The position numbers were made by a program, and so were the translations under genes. A stretch of 64,000 nucleotides of DNA from positions 1-64,000 of the forward strand of contig CAWVWE010000006.1 in the NCBI GenBank assembly GCA_963933975.1, given 5' to 3'. Position 1 is the stretch's first letter. Each line of letters opens with the position of its first letter. The notes under the pieces are model-generated. The model ran no database searches. It saw only the letters and a program-made list of their open reading frames with translations, and was not told where the DNA came from. The DNA comes from UBA10364 sp905182675 (GTDB lineage Bacteria; Bacteroidota; Bacteroidia; Flavobacteriales; Schleiferiaceae). Positions 19,113-27,722 of this stretch are shown here, piece after piece.

Positions 19113-19712
19113 ATGAAAGTAAAAGCTTTAGCAATGGCCGTGTTAGGACTCGTGTTAAGTTGCACGGCGCAAACCAATAAAAAAATGAGTGACGCTTACG
19201 CTATGGCGACAGTTCCTGTCGCCGGAGAAAAACAAGAAGTAGCTGTCTTTGCCTCTGGATGTTTTTGGGGGACGGAATATTATTTACAAAAGGTTGATGG
19301 TGTAGTTGCAACCACTTGTGGCTATACAGGAGGTGTTGTAAAGAACCCAACCTATAGAGAGGTCTGTAACAAGCGCACAGGTCATTACGAAGCGGTGCAC
19401 GTCTTGTATGACCCTGAGAAAGTATCTTTTGAAGAATTGGCTCGTGTGTTCTTTGAAACCCATGACCCTACGCAGCGTGATGGCCAGGGACCAGATATTG
19501 GACCACAGTATAGAAGCGCTATATTTTTTCAAAGCAACGAACAACGTAAGGTATCAGAGGATCTCAAGTTGTTGTTAGTTACGAAGGGTTTTGACGTAGC
19601 CACAGAAATTCTTCCGGCCGCAACGTTCTATTCTGCTGAAAACTACCACCAAGATTACTATGACGACAAAGGAGGTACGCCATACTGCCATGCTCCTAGG
19701 AAACTATTTTAA
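19113..19712 (+). CDS. msrA: Peptide-methionine (S)-S-oxide reductase MsrA, predicted lipoprotein
   Basis: MsrA reduces the S-epimer of methionine sulfoxide in oxidised proteins. The catalytic Cys50 is in ASGCFWGTE. Other family motifs are CGYTGG, YREVC, GHYEAVHV and FFETHDPTQRDGQGPDIGPQYRS. The chosen ATG gives a hydrophobic N-terminus ending in LGLVLSC, which reads as a lipobox. The enzyme is therefore probably a lipoprotein in the periplasm, repairing envelope proteins instead of cytoplasmic ones. The remaining 200 residues are of normal length. A strong terminator follows 15 bases after the stop codon. Confidence 0.93.
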   Translation: MKVKALAMAVLGLVLSCTAQTNKKMSDAYAMATVPVAGEKQEVAVFASGCFWGTEYYLQKVDGVVATTCGYTGGVVKNPTYREVCNKRTGHYEAVHVLYDPEKVSFEELARVFFETHDPTQRDGQGPDIGPQYRSAIFFQSNEQRKVSEDLKLLLVTKGFDVATEILPAATFYSAENYHQDYYDDKGGTPYCHAPRKLF

Positions 19713-19727
19713 GGACACTCAACCAAT

Positions 19728-19764
19728 AAAAAGCCCCCAATCACTTAGTGATTGGGGGCTTTTT
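19728..19764. terminator. Bidirectional terminator between msrA and accC
   Basis: AAAAAGCCCCCAATCACT pairs with AGTGATTGGGGGCTTTTT, so the innermost bases open to form the loop. T-runs flank the stem on both strands, serving msrA and the convergent accC. Confidence 0.9.
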
Positions 19765-19782
19765 TATGCCATAAATTTTTCT

Positions 19783-21129
19783 TTATTCCGGGTGTACTAA
19801 TTCAAAATCCTCCATGAACTTCGTTGTGTAAACCCCTTTTCTGAAGTCTTCATTTTTCAACAGCTGCTGGTGGAATGGAATAGTCGTTTTGATTCCTTCA
19901 ATTATAAATTCATCCAATGCGCGCGCCAGCTTTTCTAAAGACTCCTCACGAGTTCTAGCGGTTACAATGAGCTTCGCGATCATGGAGTCATAGTATGGTG
20001 GAATAATATATCCAGAATAGCAATGTGTATCTAGACGAACTCCGTGACCACCTGGAGCATGGAATGACACAATTTTACCGGGACAAGGACGGAAGTCATT
20101 AAAGGCATCTTCGGCATTAATCCTAACCTCAATACTATGCATTTCAGGGAAGTAATTTTTACCTGAAATAGGCTCTCCTGCCGCGACTTTTATTTGTTCC
20201 CGTATCAAGTCAAACCCTACAACTTGTTCTGTTATAGGATGTTCTACTTGAATACGTGTGTTCATTTCCATAAAATAGAAATTGCGGTCTTTGTCTACTA
20301 GAAACTCAACCGTGCCAGCTCCTTCATAGGCGATGTATTCAGCTGCTTTTACGGCAGCATTCCCCATTTTTTTCCGAAGTTTATCGGTCATGAATGGCGA
20401 TGGAGTTTCCTCAACTAATTTCTGGTGGCGACGTTGAATGGAACAATCACGTTCACTTAAATGACACGCTTTCCCATAGCGATCACCCACGACTTGAATT
20501 TCAATATGCCGTGGCTCAAGAATAAGTTTCTCCATGTACATGGCGTCATTACCAAAAGAGGCCGCCGCTTCTCTGCGAGCACTGTCCCATGCGTCTTGCA
20601 AGTGGTCTTCGCTAGGTACGGCACGCATTCCTTTTCCACCACCACCGGCAGTAGCTTTGATCATCACGGGATAGCCAATCTCTTTAGCAGTTTTGACTGC
20701 GTGCTCAAAGGTCGCCATAATGCCTTCAGATCCAGGTACACAGGGTACGCCAGCTTCTTTCATTGTTTCCTTAGCCGTCGCTTTGTCTCCCATTTTATCG
20801 ATCTGGTCTGCGGAAGCACCAATAAACTTGATGCCATGCTCAGCACAGATTCGAGAGAATTTGGAGTTTTCACTTAAAAAACCATATCCAGGATGGATAG
20901 CGTCAGCGTTAGTTATTTCAGCTGCCGAGATAATATTTGGAATGCTGAGGTAACTCTCGGAAGATGCTGCAGGACCAATACATACTGCTTCATCAGCAAA
21001 GCGCACGTGCAGAGAATCTGCATCGGCTTTGGAGTAAACAGCAACCGTTTTAATGCCCATTTCTTTACACGTTCTTATCACGCGAAGAGCAATCTCGCCA
21101 CGGTTGGCAATGAGTACTTTCTTAAACAT
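19783..21129 (-). CDS. accC: Acetyl-CoA carboxylase, biotin carboxylase subunit
   Basis: AccC carboxylates the biotin on AccB using ATP and bicarbonate, the first step of fatty-acid synthesis. The start MFKKVLIANRGEIALRVIR, the ATP-grasp glycine loop TAGGGGKGMRAV, the ESFGNDAMYMEK-type region (ASFGNDAMYMEKLI) and MNTRIQVEHPITE are characteristic. At 448 residues it is a stand-alone biotin carboxylase rather than a pyruvate or propionyl-CoA carboxylase fusion. It is the last gene of the fabH-accB-accC unit, 23 bases after accB, and is closed by a terminator. Confidence 0.96.
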   Translation of the reverse strand: MFKKVLIANRGEIALRVIRTCKEMGIKTVAVYSKADADSLHVRFADEAVCIGPAASSESYLSIPNIISAAEITNADAIHPGYGFLSENSKFSRICAEHGIKFIGASADQIDKMGDKATAKETMKEAGVPCVPGSEGIMATFEHAVKTAKEIGYPVMIKATAGGGGKGMRAVPSEDHLQDAWDSARREAAASFGNDAMYMEKLILEPRHIEIQVVGDRYGKACHLSERDCSIQRRHQKLVEETPSPFMTDKLRKKMGNAAVKAAEYIAYEGAGTVEFLVDKDRNFYFMEMNTRIQVEHPITEQVVGFDLIREQIKVAAGEPISGKNYFPEMHSIEVRINAEDAFNDFRPCPGKIVSFHAPGGHGVRLDTHCYSGYIIPPYYDSMIAKLIVTARTREESLEKLARALDEFIIEGIKTTIPFHQQLLKNEDFRKGVYTTKFMEDFELVHPE

Positions 21130-21152
21130 AATGTGACTCTTTACAGCGTTAC

Positions 21153-21623
21153 TTATGATGGATCAACTAAGAATAATGGCTGGTCGTATTCGATCGGGCT
21201 TCTGTCATCAACAAGAACCTTGACGATGGTACCGCTCACCTCGCTTTCAATCTCATTAAAGAGCTTCATAGCCTCTACGATACATAGTACATCTCCCTCA
21301 CCGATAGAATCACCAACTTTAACAAAAACGTCATGTTCTGGTGACTGGCTGCGGTAGAAGGTACCTATCATTGGAGATTTTACAGTAATGTAATTTCCAT
21401 TCTCCTCTGCTTCGGTTTCTCCTGGTACCGCTACTGGCACTGCCACGGGTGCCGCATGCATAGCCTGTTGAGGAGCGATGGTCTGTATATACGAAGTCTG
21501 TTGCTCTGAAGCACCAGAGGCGGTCTTAATGTTAATTTTAAATTCTTCTGTTTCTAAGCTTACTTCTTGAGCGCCACTTTTGACGACAAATTTGATAAGC
21601 GCTTGGATTTCTTTCGAGTCCAT
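21153..21623 (-). CDS. accB: Biotin carboxyl carrier protein of acetyl-CoA carboxylase
   Basis: AccB carries the biotin that shuttles between the carboxylase and transferase subunits. The C-terminal biotinyl domain has the biotin-accepting Lys120 in VEAMKLFNEIE. It is preceded by SPMIGTFYRS and an Ala/Pro/Val-rich flexible linker (about residues 45-75). The N-terminal 35 residues (IQALIKFVVKSGAQEVSLE) form the usual assembly domain. Length (156) is normal. It lies between fabH and accC on the same strand. Confidence 0.96.
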   Translation of the reverse strand: MDSKEIQALIKFVVKSGAQEVSLETEEFKINIKTASGASEQQTSYIQTIAPQQAMHAAPVAVPVAVPGETEAEENGNYITVKSPMIGTFYRSQSPEHDVFVKVGDSIGEGDVLCIVEAMKLFNEIESEVSGTIVKVLVDDRSPIEYDQPLFLVDPS

Positions 21624-21664
21624 ATTAGGAGTGTTTTTATTTAAAAGTAATATGAAGTTACGTG

Positions 21665-22657
21665 TTATTTCTTATCAATGGCCCATGTAACCCACATGGC
21701 GCCCCAGGTAAAACCACCTCCAAAGGCAGCAAAAATCAAGTTGTCTCCCTTATTAAACTTATTGCGATTATCCCATAAACATAGAGGAATAGTTGCAGAG
21801 GTAGTATTGCCGTATTTTTCAATATTGATCAAGACTTTCTCTGGCGTCAACTCCATACGACGCGCTGTTGCGTCAATGATGCGCAGGTTTGCTTGGTGTG
21901 GAACTAAGTAGGCGACATCATCACCTGTCATGTTGTTTTTTTCTAAAATTTCAGCTGAGGTATCCGCCATGTTACTCACTGCGAAACGGAACACACTTTT
22001 GCCTTCTTGACGAATGGCGTGTTGCTTATTGTCTATAGTTTCATGCGATGGAGGTAAGAAAGATCCACCAGCTTCAATGCGCAAGAAATCTCGTCCTTGA
22101 GCATCTGTTCTTAGGATTTCGTCTTGAACTCCGTACCCCTCTTCTGACGGTTCCATAAGGGCTACACCACAGCCATCTCCGAAAAGAATACAAGTTGTTC
22201 TGTCTTCATAATCAGTAATAGAGCTCATAACATCTGAGCCCACGACCAGTACCTTTTTGTACTTACCACTTTCTATGTAAGCTGCCGCAGCACTAACGGC
22301 GTATAAAAATGAGGAACAAGCCGCCTGTAAGTCAAAAGCGAATGCATTCTTAGCACCAATTTCCTGAGCAATAAAAGCAGAGGTAATAGCAACGGGCATA
22401 TCTGGAGTGACAGAAGCTAAAACAACCATGTCAATATCCTCTGTCTTGATGCCGTATTCTGCCTTCATAGCCTCAACGGCTTTGATGGCCAAGTATGAAG
22501 CACCTTTGCCTTCCTCAGGCTTAAGGATTCTTCTTTCTTTGATACCCGTTCTGCTTGTGATCCACTCATCGTTGGTATCTACCATGTCTGCCAACTCAGC
22601 GTTGGTTAAAACATATTCCGGAACATATCCGCCTATTGCGGTGATCGCTGCTTTCAT
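21665..22657 (-). CDS. fabH: Beta-ketoacyl-ACP synthase III
   Basis: FabH condenses acetyl-CoA with malonyl-ACP to start fatty-acid elongation. The catalytic triad is visible: Cys114 in LQAACSSFLYA, His in LVPHQANLRI, and Asn in KYGNTTSA. The N-terminus AAITAIGGYVPEYVLTN and the DTNDEWITSRTGI motif fit the family. An in-frame ATG four codons upstream (22669) is possible. The candidate promoter at 22678-22709 would then leave almost no leader, so the ATG at 22657 is preferred. It is followed by accB with a 41-base gap and preceded by a terminator that isolates it from rpmF. Confidence 0.95.
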   Translation of the reverse strand: MKAAITAIGGYVPEYVLTNAELADMVDTNDEWITSRTGIKERRILKPEEGKGASYLAIKAVEAMKAEYGIKTEDIDMVVLASVTPDMPVAITSAFIAQEIGAKNAFAFDLQAACSSFLYAVSAAAAYIESGKYKKVLVVGSDVMSSITDYEDRTTCILFGDGCGVALMEPSEEGYGVQDEILRTDAQGRDFLRIEAGGSFLPPSHETIDNKQHAIRQEGKSVFRFAVSNMADTSAEILEKNNMTGDDVAYLVPHQANLRIIDATARRMELTPEKVLINIEKYGNTTSATIPLCLWDNRNKFNKGDNLIFAAFGGGFTWGAMWVTWAIDKK

Positions 22658-22677
22658 CCTTGTCTTCATTCAGGGGG

Positions 22678-22709
22678 CTAAAATAGGAGGCTTAATCTTA
22701 TTAAACCAA
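22678..22709 (-). promoter_or_regulatory. Candidate promoter for fabH-accB-accC
   Basis: On the minus strand TTG (complement of 22707-22709) is followed after 21 bases by TATTTTAG (complement of 22678-22685). That is one mismatch from TAnnTTTG. It lies immediately downstream of the rpmF terminator and about 20-28 bases ahead of fabH. Confidence 0.45.
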
Positions 22710-22710
22710 T

Positions 22711-22747
22711 GTAAAAAAGAAAAAGTAGCCCATACATGGGCTACTTT
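22711..22747 (-). terminator. Rho-independent terminator between rpmF and fabH
   Basis: On the minus strand AAAGTAGCCCAT (complement of 22736-22747) pairs with ATGGGCTACTTT (complement of 22722-22733). A T-rich stretch follows (TTCTTTTTT, complement of about 22712-22720). It would end or attenuate the pepA-pdxA-yceD-rpmF transcript before fabH. Confidence 0.82.
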
Positions 22748-22779
22748 CTTGTAAATCAGTTTATTATGTATAAGCTCAA

Positions 22780-22962
22780 TTAGGCTTTTTCCATGACAAC
22801 TTTGCCTCTGTAGTAGAGCTTTCCTTCGTGCCAGTGAGCGCGGTGGTATAGGTGTGTTTCACCAGTAGTAGGACATACGGCCAATTGTTGATCCGCTGCC
22901 TTGTAGTGCGTTCTACGCTTATCTCTTCTCGTGGTGGACTGTCTGCGCTTAGGATGTGCCAT
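22780..22962 (-). CDS. rpmF: 50S ribosomal protein bL32
   Basis: The 60-residue basic protein begins MAHPKRRQSTTRRDKRRTHY, the standard bL32 N-terminus. It continues with VCPTTGETHLYHRAH. Only one cysteine remains of the zinc ribbon seen in other bacteria, as is usual for this group. It follows yceD by nine bases, the near-universal yceD-rpmF pairing, and is followed by a terminator. Confidence 0.97.
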   Translation of the reverse strand: MAHPKRRQSTTRRDKRRTHYKAADQQLAVCPTTGETHLYHRAHWHEGKLYYRGKVVMEKA

Positions 22963-22971
22963 TGTACTTGA

Positions 22972-23478
22972 TTATTTATTGTTCAATAAGTTTTTTAATT
23001 GATCCCATCTCGGATCACTCTCTGCTTCTTTTAATGTCTCTTCTTTCTCTTCGATAAAGTCTTCCAAACCATTTCCCGCATTGGGACCAAGTAATTTAGA
23101 CGGAATACTGAGGACCACTAATTCGTATATGTTTTGCGCAATTTTGAGCGTGTGCTCAGAATGTGGCAAGATCAACAACTCTTCGTTTTCATCATTGTAC
23201 TCTTCTCCAAACTTCACCTGAATGCTGAACGAGTTCTCTAACTCTTGTGTAAACAGTTCGTTCATTATATCACAAAGCGCTTGAATGCTGCCTTTAAAAG
23301 TGAAGTCTAAATCAAAAACGGTCTCACTTTTCAACATGGTCATACGGGCATTGCCCTGTAATCCGGTGTAGTCTGTGTAACCAAAAAGTTCAAAGAACGT
23401 ATCATTCAATTCAAAATCAAAGTGATGTGTTCCAACGCTTAAGCCAGAAAAGAGGATATTAAAGTCCTTTGTTTTCAC
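22972..23478 (-). CDS. YceD/DUF177 family protein
   Basis: The 168-residue acidic protein belongs to the DUF177 (YceD) family, which is linked to 23S rRNA maturation and is almost always encoded next to rpmF. It shows the Bacteroidota-type start DFNILFSGLSVGTHHFDFELND, an internal FTFKGSIQALCD where other members keep a cysteine-containing core, and a C-terminal DPRWDQLKNLL. No signal peptide or membrane segment is seen. The identification rests on both sequence and its position directly before rpmF. Confidence 0.88.
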   Translation of the reverse strand: MKTKDFNILFSGLSVGTHHFDFELNDTFFELFGYTDYTGLQGNARMTMLKSETVFDLDFTFKGSIQALCDIMNELFTQELENSFSIQVKFGEEYNDENEELLILPHSEHTLKIAQNIYELVVLSIPSKLLGPNAGNGLEDFIEEKEETLKEAESDPRWDQLKNLLNNK

Positions 23479-23531
23479 TTGTCAGTTATATCTGAATGAG
23501 CGTGCAAAGATATTCAAATTGTTGAAAACTT

Positions 23532-24974
23532 CTAGCGCTTATCCTTTTGTTTTTTTAGAGGATTTTTTGTCATCTCATCATGCATGGTTCTCTGGTGGAA
23601 AACATCTATGGCAGAGAATAGCGAACCTCTGAATGAATTTTCGTCGGCAACCCCTTTTCCTGCTACGTTCATGGCTGTTCCGTGATCGGGAGATGTTCGT
23701 ACAATCTCTAATCCAGCAGTGAAGTTTGTTCCTGTTCCCATGGCAATTGCCTTGAAAGGGATCAATACTTGATCATGGTACATCCCTAGAACAGCATCAA
23801 ATTTCATATCGAAACCTTGACCAAAGAATCCATCTGCAGGGAACGGTCCCTTTATAATGCTGTCTTTTGACTGTGATTTCGCAATTGCCGGAGCGATGAT
23901 TTCTTGCTCCTCCTTCCCTATAGTACCCATTTCCCCAGCATGTGGATTTAGGCCAAGAACGGCAATAGTAGGTTTGATTTTACCGAAATCACGTTTTAGA
24001 CTTGCCTTGAGAATAGATATAGCGTTTATAATGGCTTCTTCTGTTAGACTCTCTGCGACCGACGATACTGGAATATGACCTGTTACGGTGGCAACTTTGA
24101 GCTGCTCGGAGGTAAGTACCATGAGAACCTCGTTGCCAAATGCGGATGCTAAATAACCGGTATGTCCTGTAAAACCCTCAATGGTGTCCGCAATATTATG
24201 TTTATTTATGGGTGCTGTGACAATCGCATCGACGCTACCTAATTGAGCTGCAGCTATAGCCGCATCAATACTTTTAAGGGCGTAGCTCCCACTAACATCC
24301 GTCGGCGTTCCTAGAGATAGCTCAACGTTATCCTCCCAAACATTAATTAGATTGTTTTTACCCCTGTGTATATCATCAACGGAGTCGCAAATATGAAAGT
24401 TAAAATCCCTACGGTTAATGGCATTTCTATGATAAGAAGCAAGTTTACTTGATGCAAATACAACAGGAGTACATAAGTCTAAGATGGCTTTGTCCTCTAA
24501 AGTTTTAATGATCACTTCCATGCCAACGCCGTTGAGATCACCGCACGTGATGCCTATCACAGGCTTTTTAAGCACATCAGGCAACACCTCAGAGTGTCTG
24601 CTTCTGGACATCTCGAAATCATTAGCATAGAGCTCTGCCTGAGCGGCTAATTCGCTTTGAGCGCTTTCTGAAACAGGCGTTGCTTTGACATTTCTGGCCG
24701 GAGCTGCACTCTTACCTTTATTTCTATTGCGATTCCTGTTGTTTCTTCGAGCTCCTTCCTCTGTTTCCCCGAGGTCTCTTGTATCACTAGTGATTACCTT
24801 AGGCGGAGCATTGCTTGTAACACCTGCTTCTTTTTTACCTTCAGGAGTTTCTGTTTTTTTACGTGGGTTACGGTTGCGACCGCCGCGTCTTCTGCGGTTA
24901 GGATCGTTGTTACCGGCAACATCATTACTTGATGGAGCACTTGGCTTTGGGGCGTTGTCTTTGCTGTCGCTCAT
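23532..24974 (-). CDS. pdxA: 4-hydroxythreonine-4-phosphate dehydrogenase with long Arg/Asn-rich N-terminal extension
   Basis: PdxA oxidises 4-phosphohydroxy-L-threonine in pyridoxal-phosphate synthesis. The enzyme core starts near residue 137 with PVIGITCGDLNGVGMEV. It holds the metal-binding histidines in NKHNIADT, GLNPHAGE and MYHDQVLIPFK. Family members are about 330-350 residues, but this one is 480. The extra N-terminal 136 residues are low-complexity and very basic, with RRRRGGRNRNPRKK and ARRNNRNRNRNKGK, resembling RNA-binding tails. An internal ATG (residue 122, about base 24611) could give a normal-length enzyme. The long frame starts only four bases after pepA, so the extension fills space that would otherwise be a gap. 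The enzyme call is firm; the role of the extension is unknown. Confidence 0.9.
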   Translation of the reverse strand: MSDSKDNAPKPSAPSSNDVAGNNDPNRRRRGGRNRNPRKKTETPEGKKEAGVTSNAPPKVITSDTRDLGETEEGARRNNRNRNRNKGKSAAPARNVKATPVSESAQSELAAQAELYANDFEMSRSRHSEVLPDVLKKPVIGITCGDLNGVGMEVIIKTLEDKAILDLCTPVVFASSKLASYHRNAINRRDFNFHICDSVDDIHRGKNNLINVWEDNVELSLGTPTDVSGSYALKSIDAAIAAAQLGSVDAIVTAPINKHNIADTIEGFTGHTGYLASAFGNEVLMVLTSEQLKVATVTGHIPVSSVAESLTEEAIINAISILKASLKRDFGKIKPTIAVLGLNPHAGEMGTIGKEEQEIIAPAIAKSQSKDSIIKGPFPADGFFGQGFDMKFDAVLGMYHDQVLIPFKAIAMGTGTNFTAGLEIVRTSPDHGTAMNVAGKGVADENSFRGSLFSAIDVFHQRTMHDEMTKNPLKKQKDKR

Positions 24975-24978
24975 GAAC

Positions 24979-26379
24979 TTATTTCTTACTTAGGAAGTCA
25001 AAAAGTAATCTAACACCAATCCCGGTGCCTCCTTCAACTTGATAACCGACACGCTTGCTTAAGAATGCAGGACCGGCTATATCCAAGTGAATATAGGGGT
25101 AATCTGTAAAGTGCTCTAAAAATTTACCGGCTGTAATGGCACCACCTTCTGCACCTCCTATGTTTTTTAGATCGGCGATTGGGCTTTTCAATAAATCCTT
25201 GTATTCATCCCAAAACGGAAACTCTACCACGCGTTCACGCGTCAGGTGACCACTTTCTTGTAAGGCTGACATTTCCGTAGATGGTGCATTTCCCATACCC
25301 ACTATCGCATAACGGCCAATCGCACGGGCAGCTGCACCCGTTAACGTAGCGAGATCGATCACTAATTCTGGATTGTAGCGTTTTGCGTAAACCAAGGCAT
25401 CGGCTAAAATTAATCGGCCTTCTGCATCTGTGTTTAATACCTCAACCGTTGTTCCATCAGAAATGGTAATAACATCCCCTGGAGTAACGGCATTTCCACC
25501 AGGTCTGTTGTCCGTAGCAGGGACAAGTCCAATGATATGGAGCGGAAGTTGTGCTTCTGCAATAGCGCTCATAGCACCTAGAACAGCCGCGGCACCTCCC
25601 ATGTCACTTTTCATAGTGTCCATAAAGTTAGAAGGCTTTAGGCTTAATCCACCTGTGTCGTAGACCACACCTTTCCCAACCAATACTATCGGCTTGGAAT
25701 TTGTGGCGCCATCTGGCTTGTGCTCCATTATGATAAATGTAGGAGGTTCAGGAGATCCATAATTGACCGCCAATAAACCGCCCATTTTTAAGCTTTCAAT
25801 TTGTTTTTTCTCTAAAACCTCTACAGAGAAACCATGACGTTTCCCAGCTTCACGTGCTTCATGAGCGAGTTGGGTTGCGGTAAGATCAATTACCGGCCTG
25901 TTTACCAGGTCTCTTGCGAACAATGTGCCCATAGTAGAAATCGCAATGGCACGCATTACAGGAGAATCGGCCTGAGCGACCTCAAGTTGCACTAACGAAT
26001 TTCTTCTTTTGTGTGCATCTGAGAAATAGCGTAAGAACTGATAGTTTCCTAAAATAGCTCCTTCGGCGATTTCAGTGTCATAAACACCTTCTAGGCGAAC
26101 ACGATCATAAGCAAGAGCGTTTAATTTTAGGGCCAATTGATTTCCGGCTAACCGCATCTTTTCTGCGCGTTCAACCTTTGTGTATTCTTTCGTGATTTTA
26201 TAAATCCAAACAGTGCTACTGGCCTCTTGCAGTTCCATCCATTTTTCATCAAATTTTCCCCCAAAATGCGCCATGCGTTTAATGGCATCTGCTGAAATGA
26301 AGCCTGAGATTTCTTTTTCAGTGGAGTAAACAATAGCACGCGGTCCATTGTAATCAGAAGTATATGTTGTGATTTTCAT
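24979..26379 (-). CDS. pepA: Leucyl aminopeptidase (M17 family)
   Basis: This cytosolic two-metal aminopeptidase of family M17 removes N-terminal residues from peptides. The active-site segments are present: VLVGKGVVYDTGGLSLK (Lys and Asp ligands), MKSDMGGAAAV, and the signature NTDAEGRLILADAL. The N-terminal 150 residues are the less conserved M17 regulatory domain. The length of 466 is typical of Bacteroidota members. It heads a minus-strand operon with pdxA four bases downstream and is divergent from ribE. Confidence 0.93.
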   Translation of the reverse strand: MKITTYTSDYNGPRAIVYSTEKEISGFISADAIKRMAHFGGKFDEKWMELQEASSTVWIYKITKEYTKVERAEKMRLAGNQLALKLNALAYDRVRLEGVYDTEIAEGAILGNYQFLRYFSDAHKRRNSLVQLEVAQADSPVMRAIAISTMGTLFARDLVNRPVIDLTATQLAHEAREAGKRHGFSVEVLEKKQIESLKMGGLLAVNYGSPEPPTFIIMEHKPDGATNSKPIVLVGKGVVYDTGGLSLKPSNFMDTMKSDMGGAAAVLGAMSAIAEAQLPLHIIGLVPATDNRPGGNAVTPGDVITISDGTTVEVLNTDAEGRLILADALVYAKRYNPELVIDLATLTGAAARAIGRYAIVGMGNAPSTEMSALQESGHLTRERVVEFPFWDEYKDLLKSPIADLKNIGGAEGGAITAGKFLEHFTDYPYIHLDIAGPAFLSKRVGYQVEGGTGIGVRLLFDFLSKK

Positions 26380-26399
26380 TTTGAAATCTATTTAAGTGT

Positions 26400-26407
26400 C
26401 AAATGTA
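26400..26407 (-). promoter_or_regulatory. Candidate -7 element for the pepA-pdxA-yceD-rpmF operon
   Basis: On the minus strand this reads TACATTTG, a full TAnnTTTG match, 20 bases ahead of the pepA ATG. No TTG is at the canonical -33 distance. Confidence 0.4.
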
Positions 26408-26436
26408 CTATTTTAACCAACCATAAAGAAGAACCC

Positions 26437-27033
26437 ATGTTTACTGGAATCATAGAAAAATTAGGCACAATTGCCAAAGTTGATAGATTAGGTGGAAATT
26501 TAGAATTGTTTGTGCATTCTGAGCTCGCCAAAGAGTTGAAAATAGATCAAAGTGTAGCACATAATGGCATTTGCCTTACTGTAGTAGAAATTTTTGGCGA
26601 CCGTACCTACCGAGTTACGGCGATTGATGAAACCATCGACAAGACCAACATAGGAGACCTTAAAGAGGGTTCAAAAGTAAACTTAGAACGGTGTATGACC
26701 ATGGGAGCTAGGTTAGATGGTCACATCGTACAAGGCCACGTCGATCAGGTGGGTGTTTGTAAGGACATCGAAGAAGTCGATGGATCTTGGATTTTCGGAT
26801 TTTCGTATGATGATTCATTAGGAAATGTTACCGTAGAAAAGGGGTCAATTACCGTAAATGGGACCTCTTTAACCGTGATTAAATCAATAAAGGGCGGTTT
26901 TAGTGTTGCCATTATTCCATTTACTTACGATCACACCGTTTTTCATGAGTTAAACGTTGGAGATAGCGTTAACTTAGAGTTTGACATCATAGGAAAATAT
27001 GTCGCTAGAATGATAGACGGGTATATAAAATGA
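26437..27033 (+). CDS. ribE: Riboflavin synthase, alpha chain
   Basis: The enzyme dismutates two 6,7-dimethyl-8-ribityllumazine molecules into riboflavin. The hallmark start MFTGIIEKLGTI is present, with the two lumazine-binding repeats. The first has VAHNGICLTVVE and the second VNGTSLTVI, preceded by RLDGHIVQGHVDQVG. The length of 198 is normal. The stop codon overlaps the response-regulator start (ATGA), so flavin synthesis and a signalling gene are translationally coupled here. Confidence 0.96.
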   Translation: MFTGIIEKLGTIAKVDRLGGNLELFVHSELAKELKIDQSVAHNGICLTVVEIFGDRTYRVTAIDETIDKTNIGDLKEGSKVNLERCMTMGARLDGHIVQGHVDQVGVCKDIEEVDGSWIFGFSYDDSLGNVTVEKGSITVNGTSLTVIKSIKGGFSVAIIPFTYDHTVFHELNVGDSVNLEFDIIGKYVARMIDGYIK

Positions 27034-27722
27034 ACCAATTGAAAAAAGTCGGCGTATTGGATGATGAACAACTCGCGATTGACGGGTTGGTCTATCAATT
27101 AAAAAAAGAACTTCCTGAAGCGATAGTTCATGGCTCTCAGTACCCAAAACCTTTTGAAGAATGGTGCAAAAATGAACGACCAGAATTGGTATTTTTAGAC
27201 ATGGAGATGCCAAGCGCAATGGGACTGGACGTTGCAAAACGGATACAGCCCTTTGTTGGAAACATCGTTTTTGTTACCGCGCACAGCCATTACAGTTTGG
27301 AGGCATATGAAACTGCTGTAGATTATATATTGAAGCCAGTTGTAGCTAGTAGATTAAGACAAGCGTTAGATAAAATTGCAGATTTAAAACCGATGCCTGT
27401 TTTTCAAGAAAAATTGGTTCGCATCCCTATTAAAGGCTCCTTTCGCGGGGTTCAAGAGCGTGAAATCATGTTGTTAAAAGGTCAAAGAAATTACACGGAG
27501 GTCGTTATGACGAATGGCGAGAGTTACTTAGTGGCTCGAACCCTGAAAAAATTCTCAGAGAGTTTGAGTAACAGGTTTTGGCGCGTTCACAAGGGCACTA
27601 TTGTTCGAAGCGATGCTGTGCAAGACATTAAATGGGGATCTAAACCCCAATTGACATTGAGTAACGGATTGGTTGTAGAAGCCGCAAAAACGAGATTGAA
27701 TGAATTGGGCCTTCAAGCATAG
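27030..27722 (+). CDS. LytTR-family response regulator
   Basis: An N-terminal receiver domain (about residues 5-115) has the acidic pair DDE near residue 11, the phosphoacceptor Asp57 in LVFLDMEMP, Thr in FVTAH and Lys in ILKPV. A LytTR DNA-binding domain follows (about 135-228), with KGQRNYTEVVMTNGE and RFWRVHKGTIV. This is the output partner of the histidine kinase encoded next, whose start codon lies 23 bases inside this gene. No target operators can be assigned from the window. Confidence 0.93.
   Translation: MNQLKKVGVLDDEQLAIDGLVYQLKKELPEAIVHGSQYPKPFEEWCKNERPELVFLDMEMPSAMGLDVAKRIQPFVGNIVFVTAHSHYSLEAYETAVDYILKPVVASRLRQALDKIADLKPMPVFQEKLVRIPIKGSFRGVQEREIMLLKGQRNYTEVVMTNGESYLVARTLKKFSESLSNRFWRVHKGTIVRSDAVQDIKWGSKPQLTLSNGLVVEAAKTRLNELGLQA

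Noticed and set aside
20461..20877. 138-codon plus-strand frame opposite accC
   Set aside because: Fully antisense to a strongly conserved gene and without recognisable protein features; taken as a shadow frame.
24685..24993. 102-codon leucine/arginine-rich frame opposite the pdxA extension
   Set aside because: Its composition is what the Arg/Asn-rich coding strand gives in antisense, and it overlaps the pepA end; not a gene.
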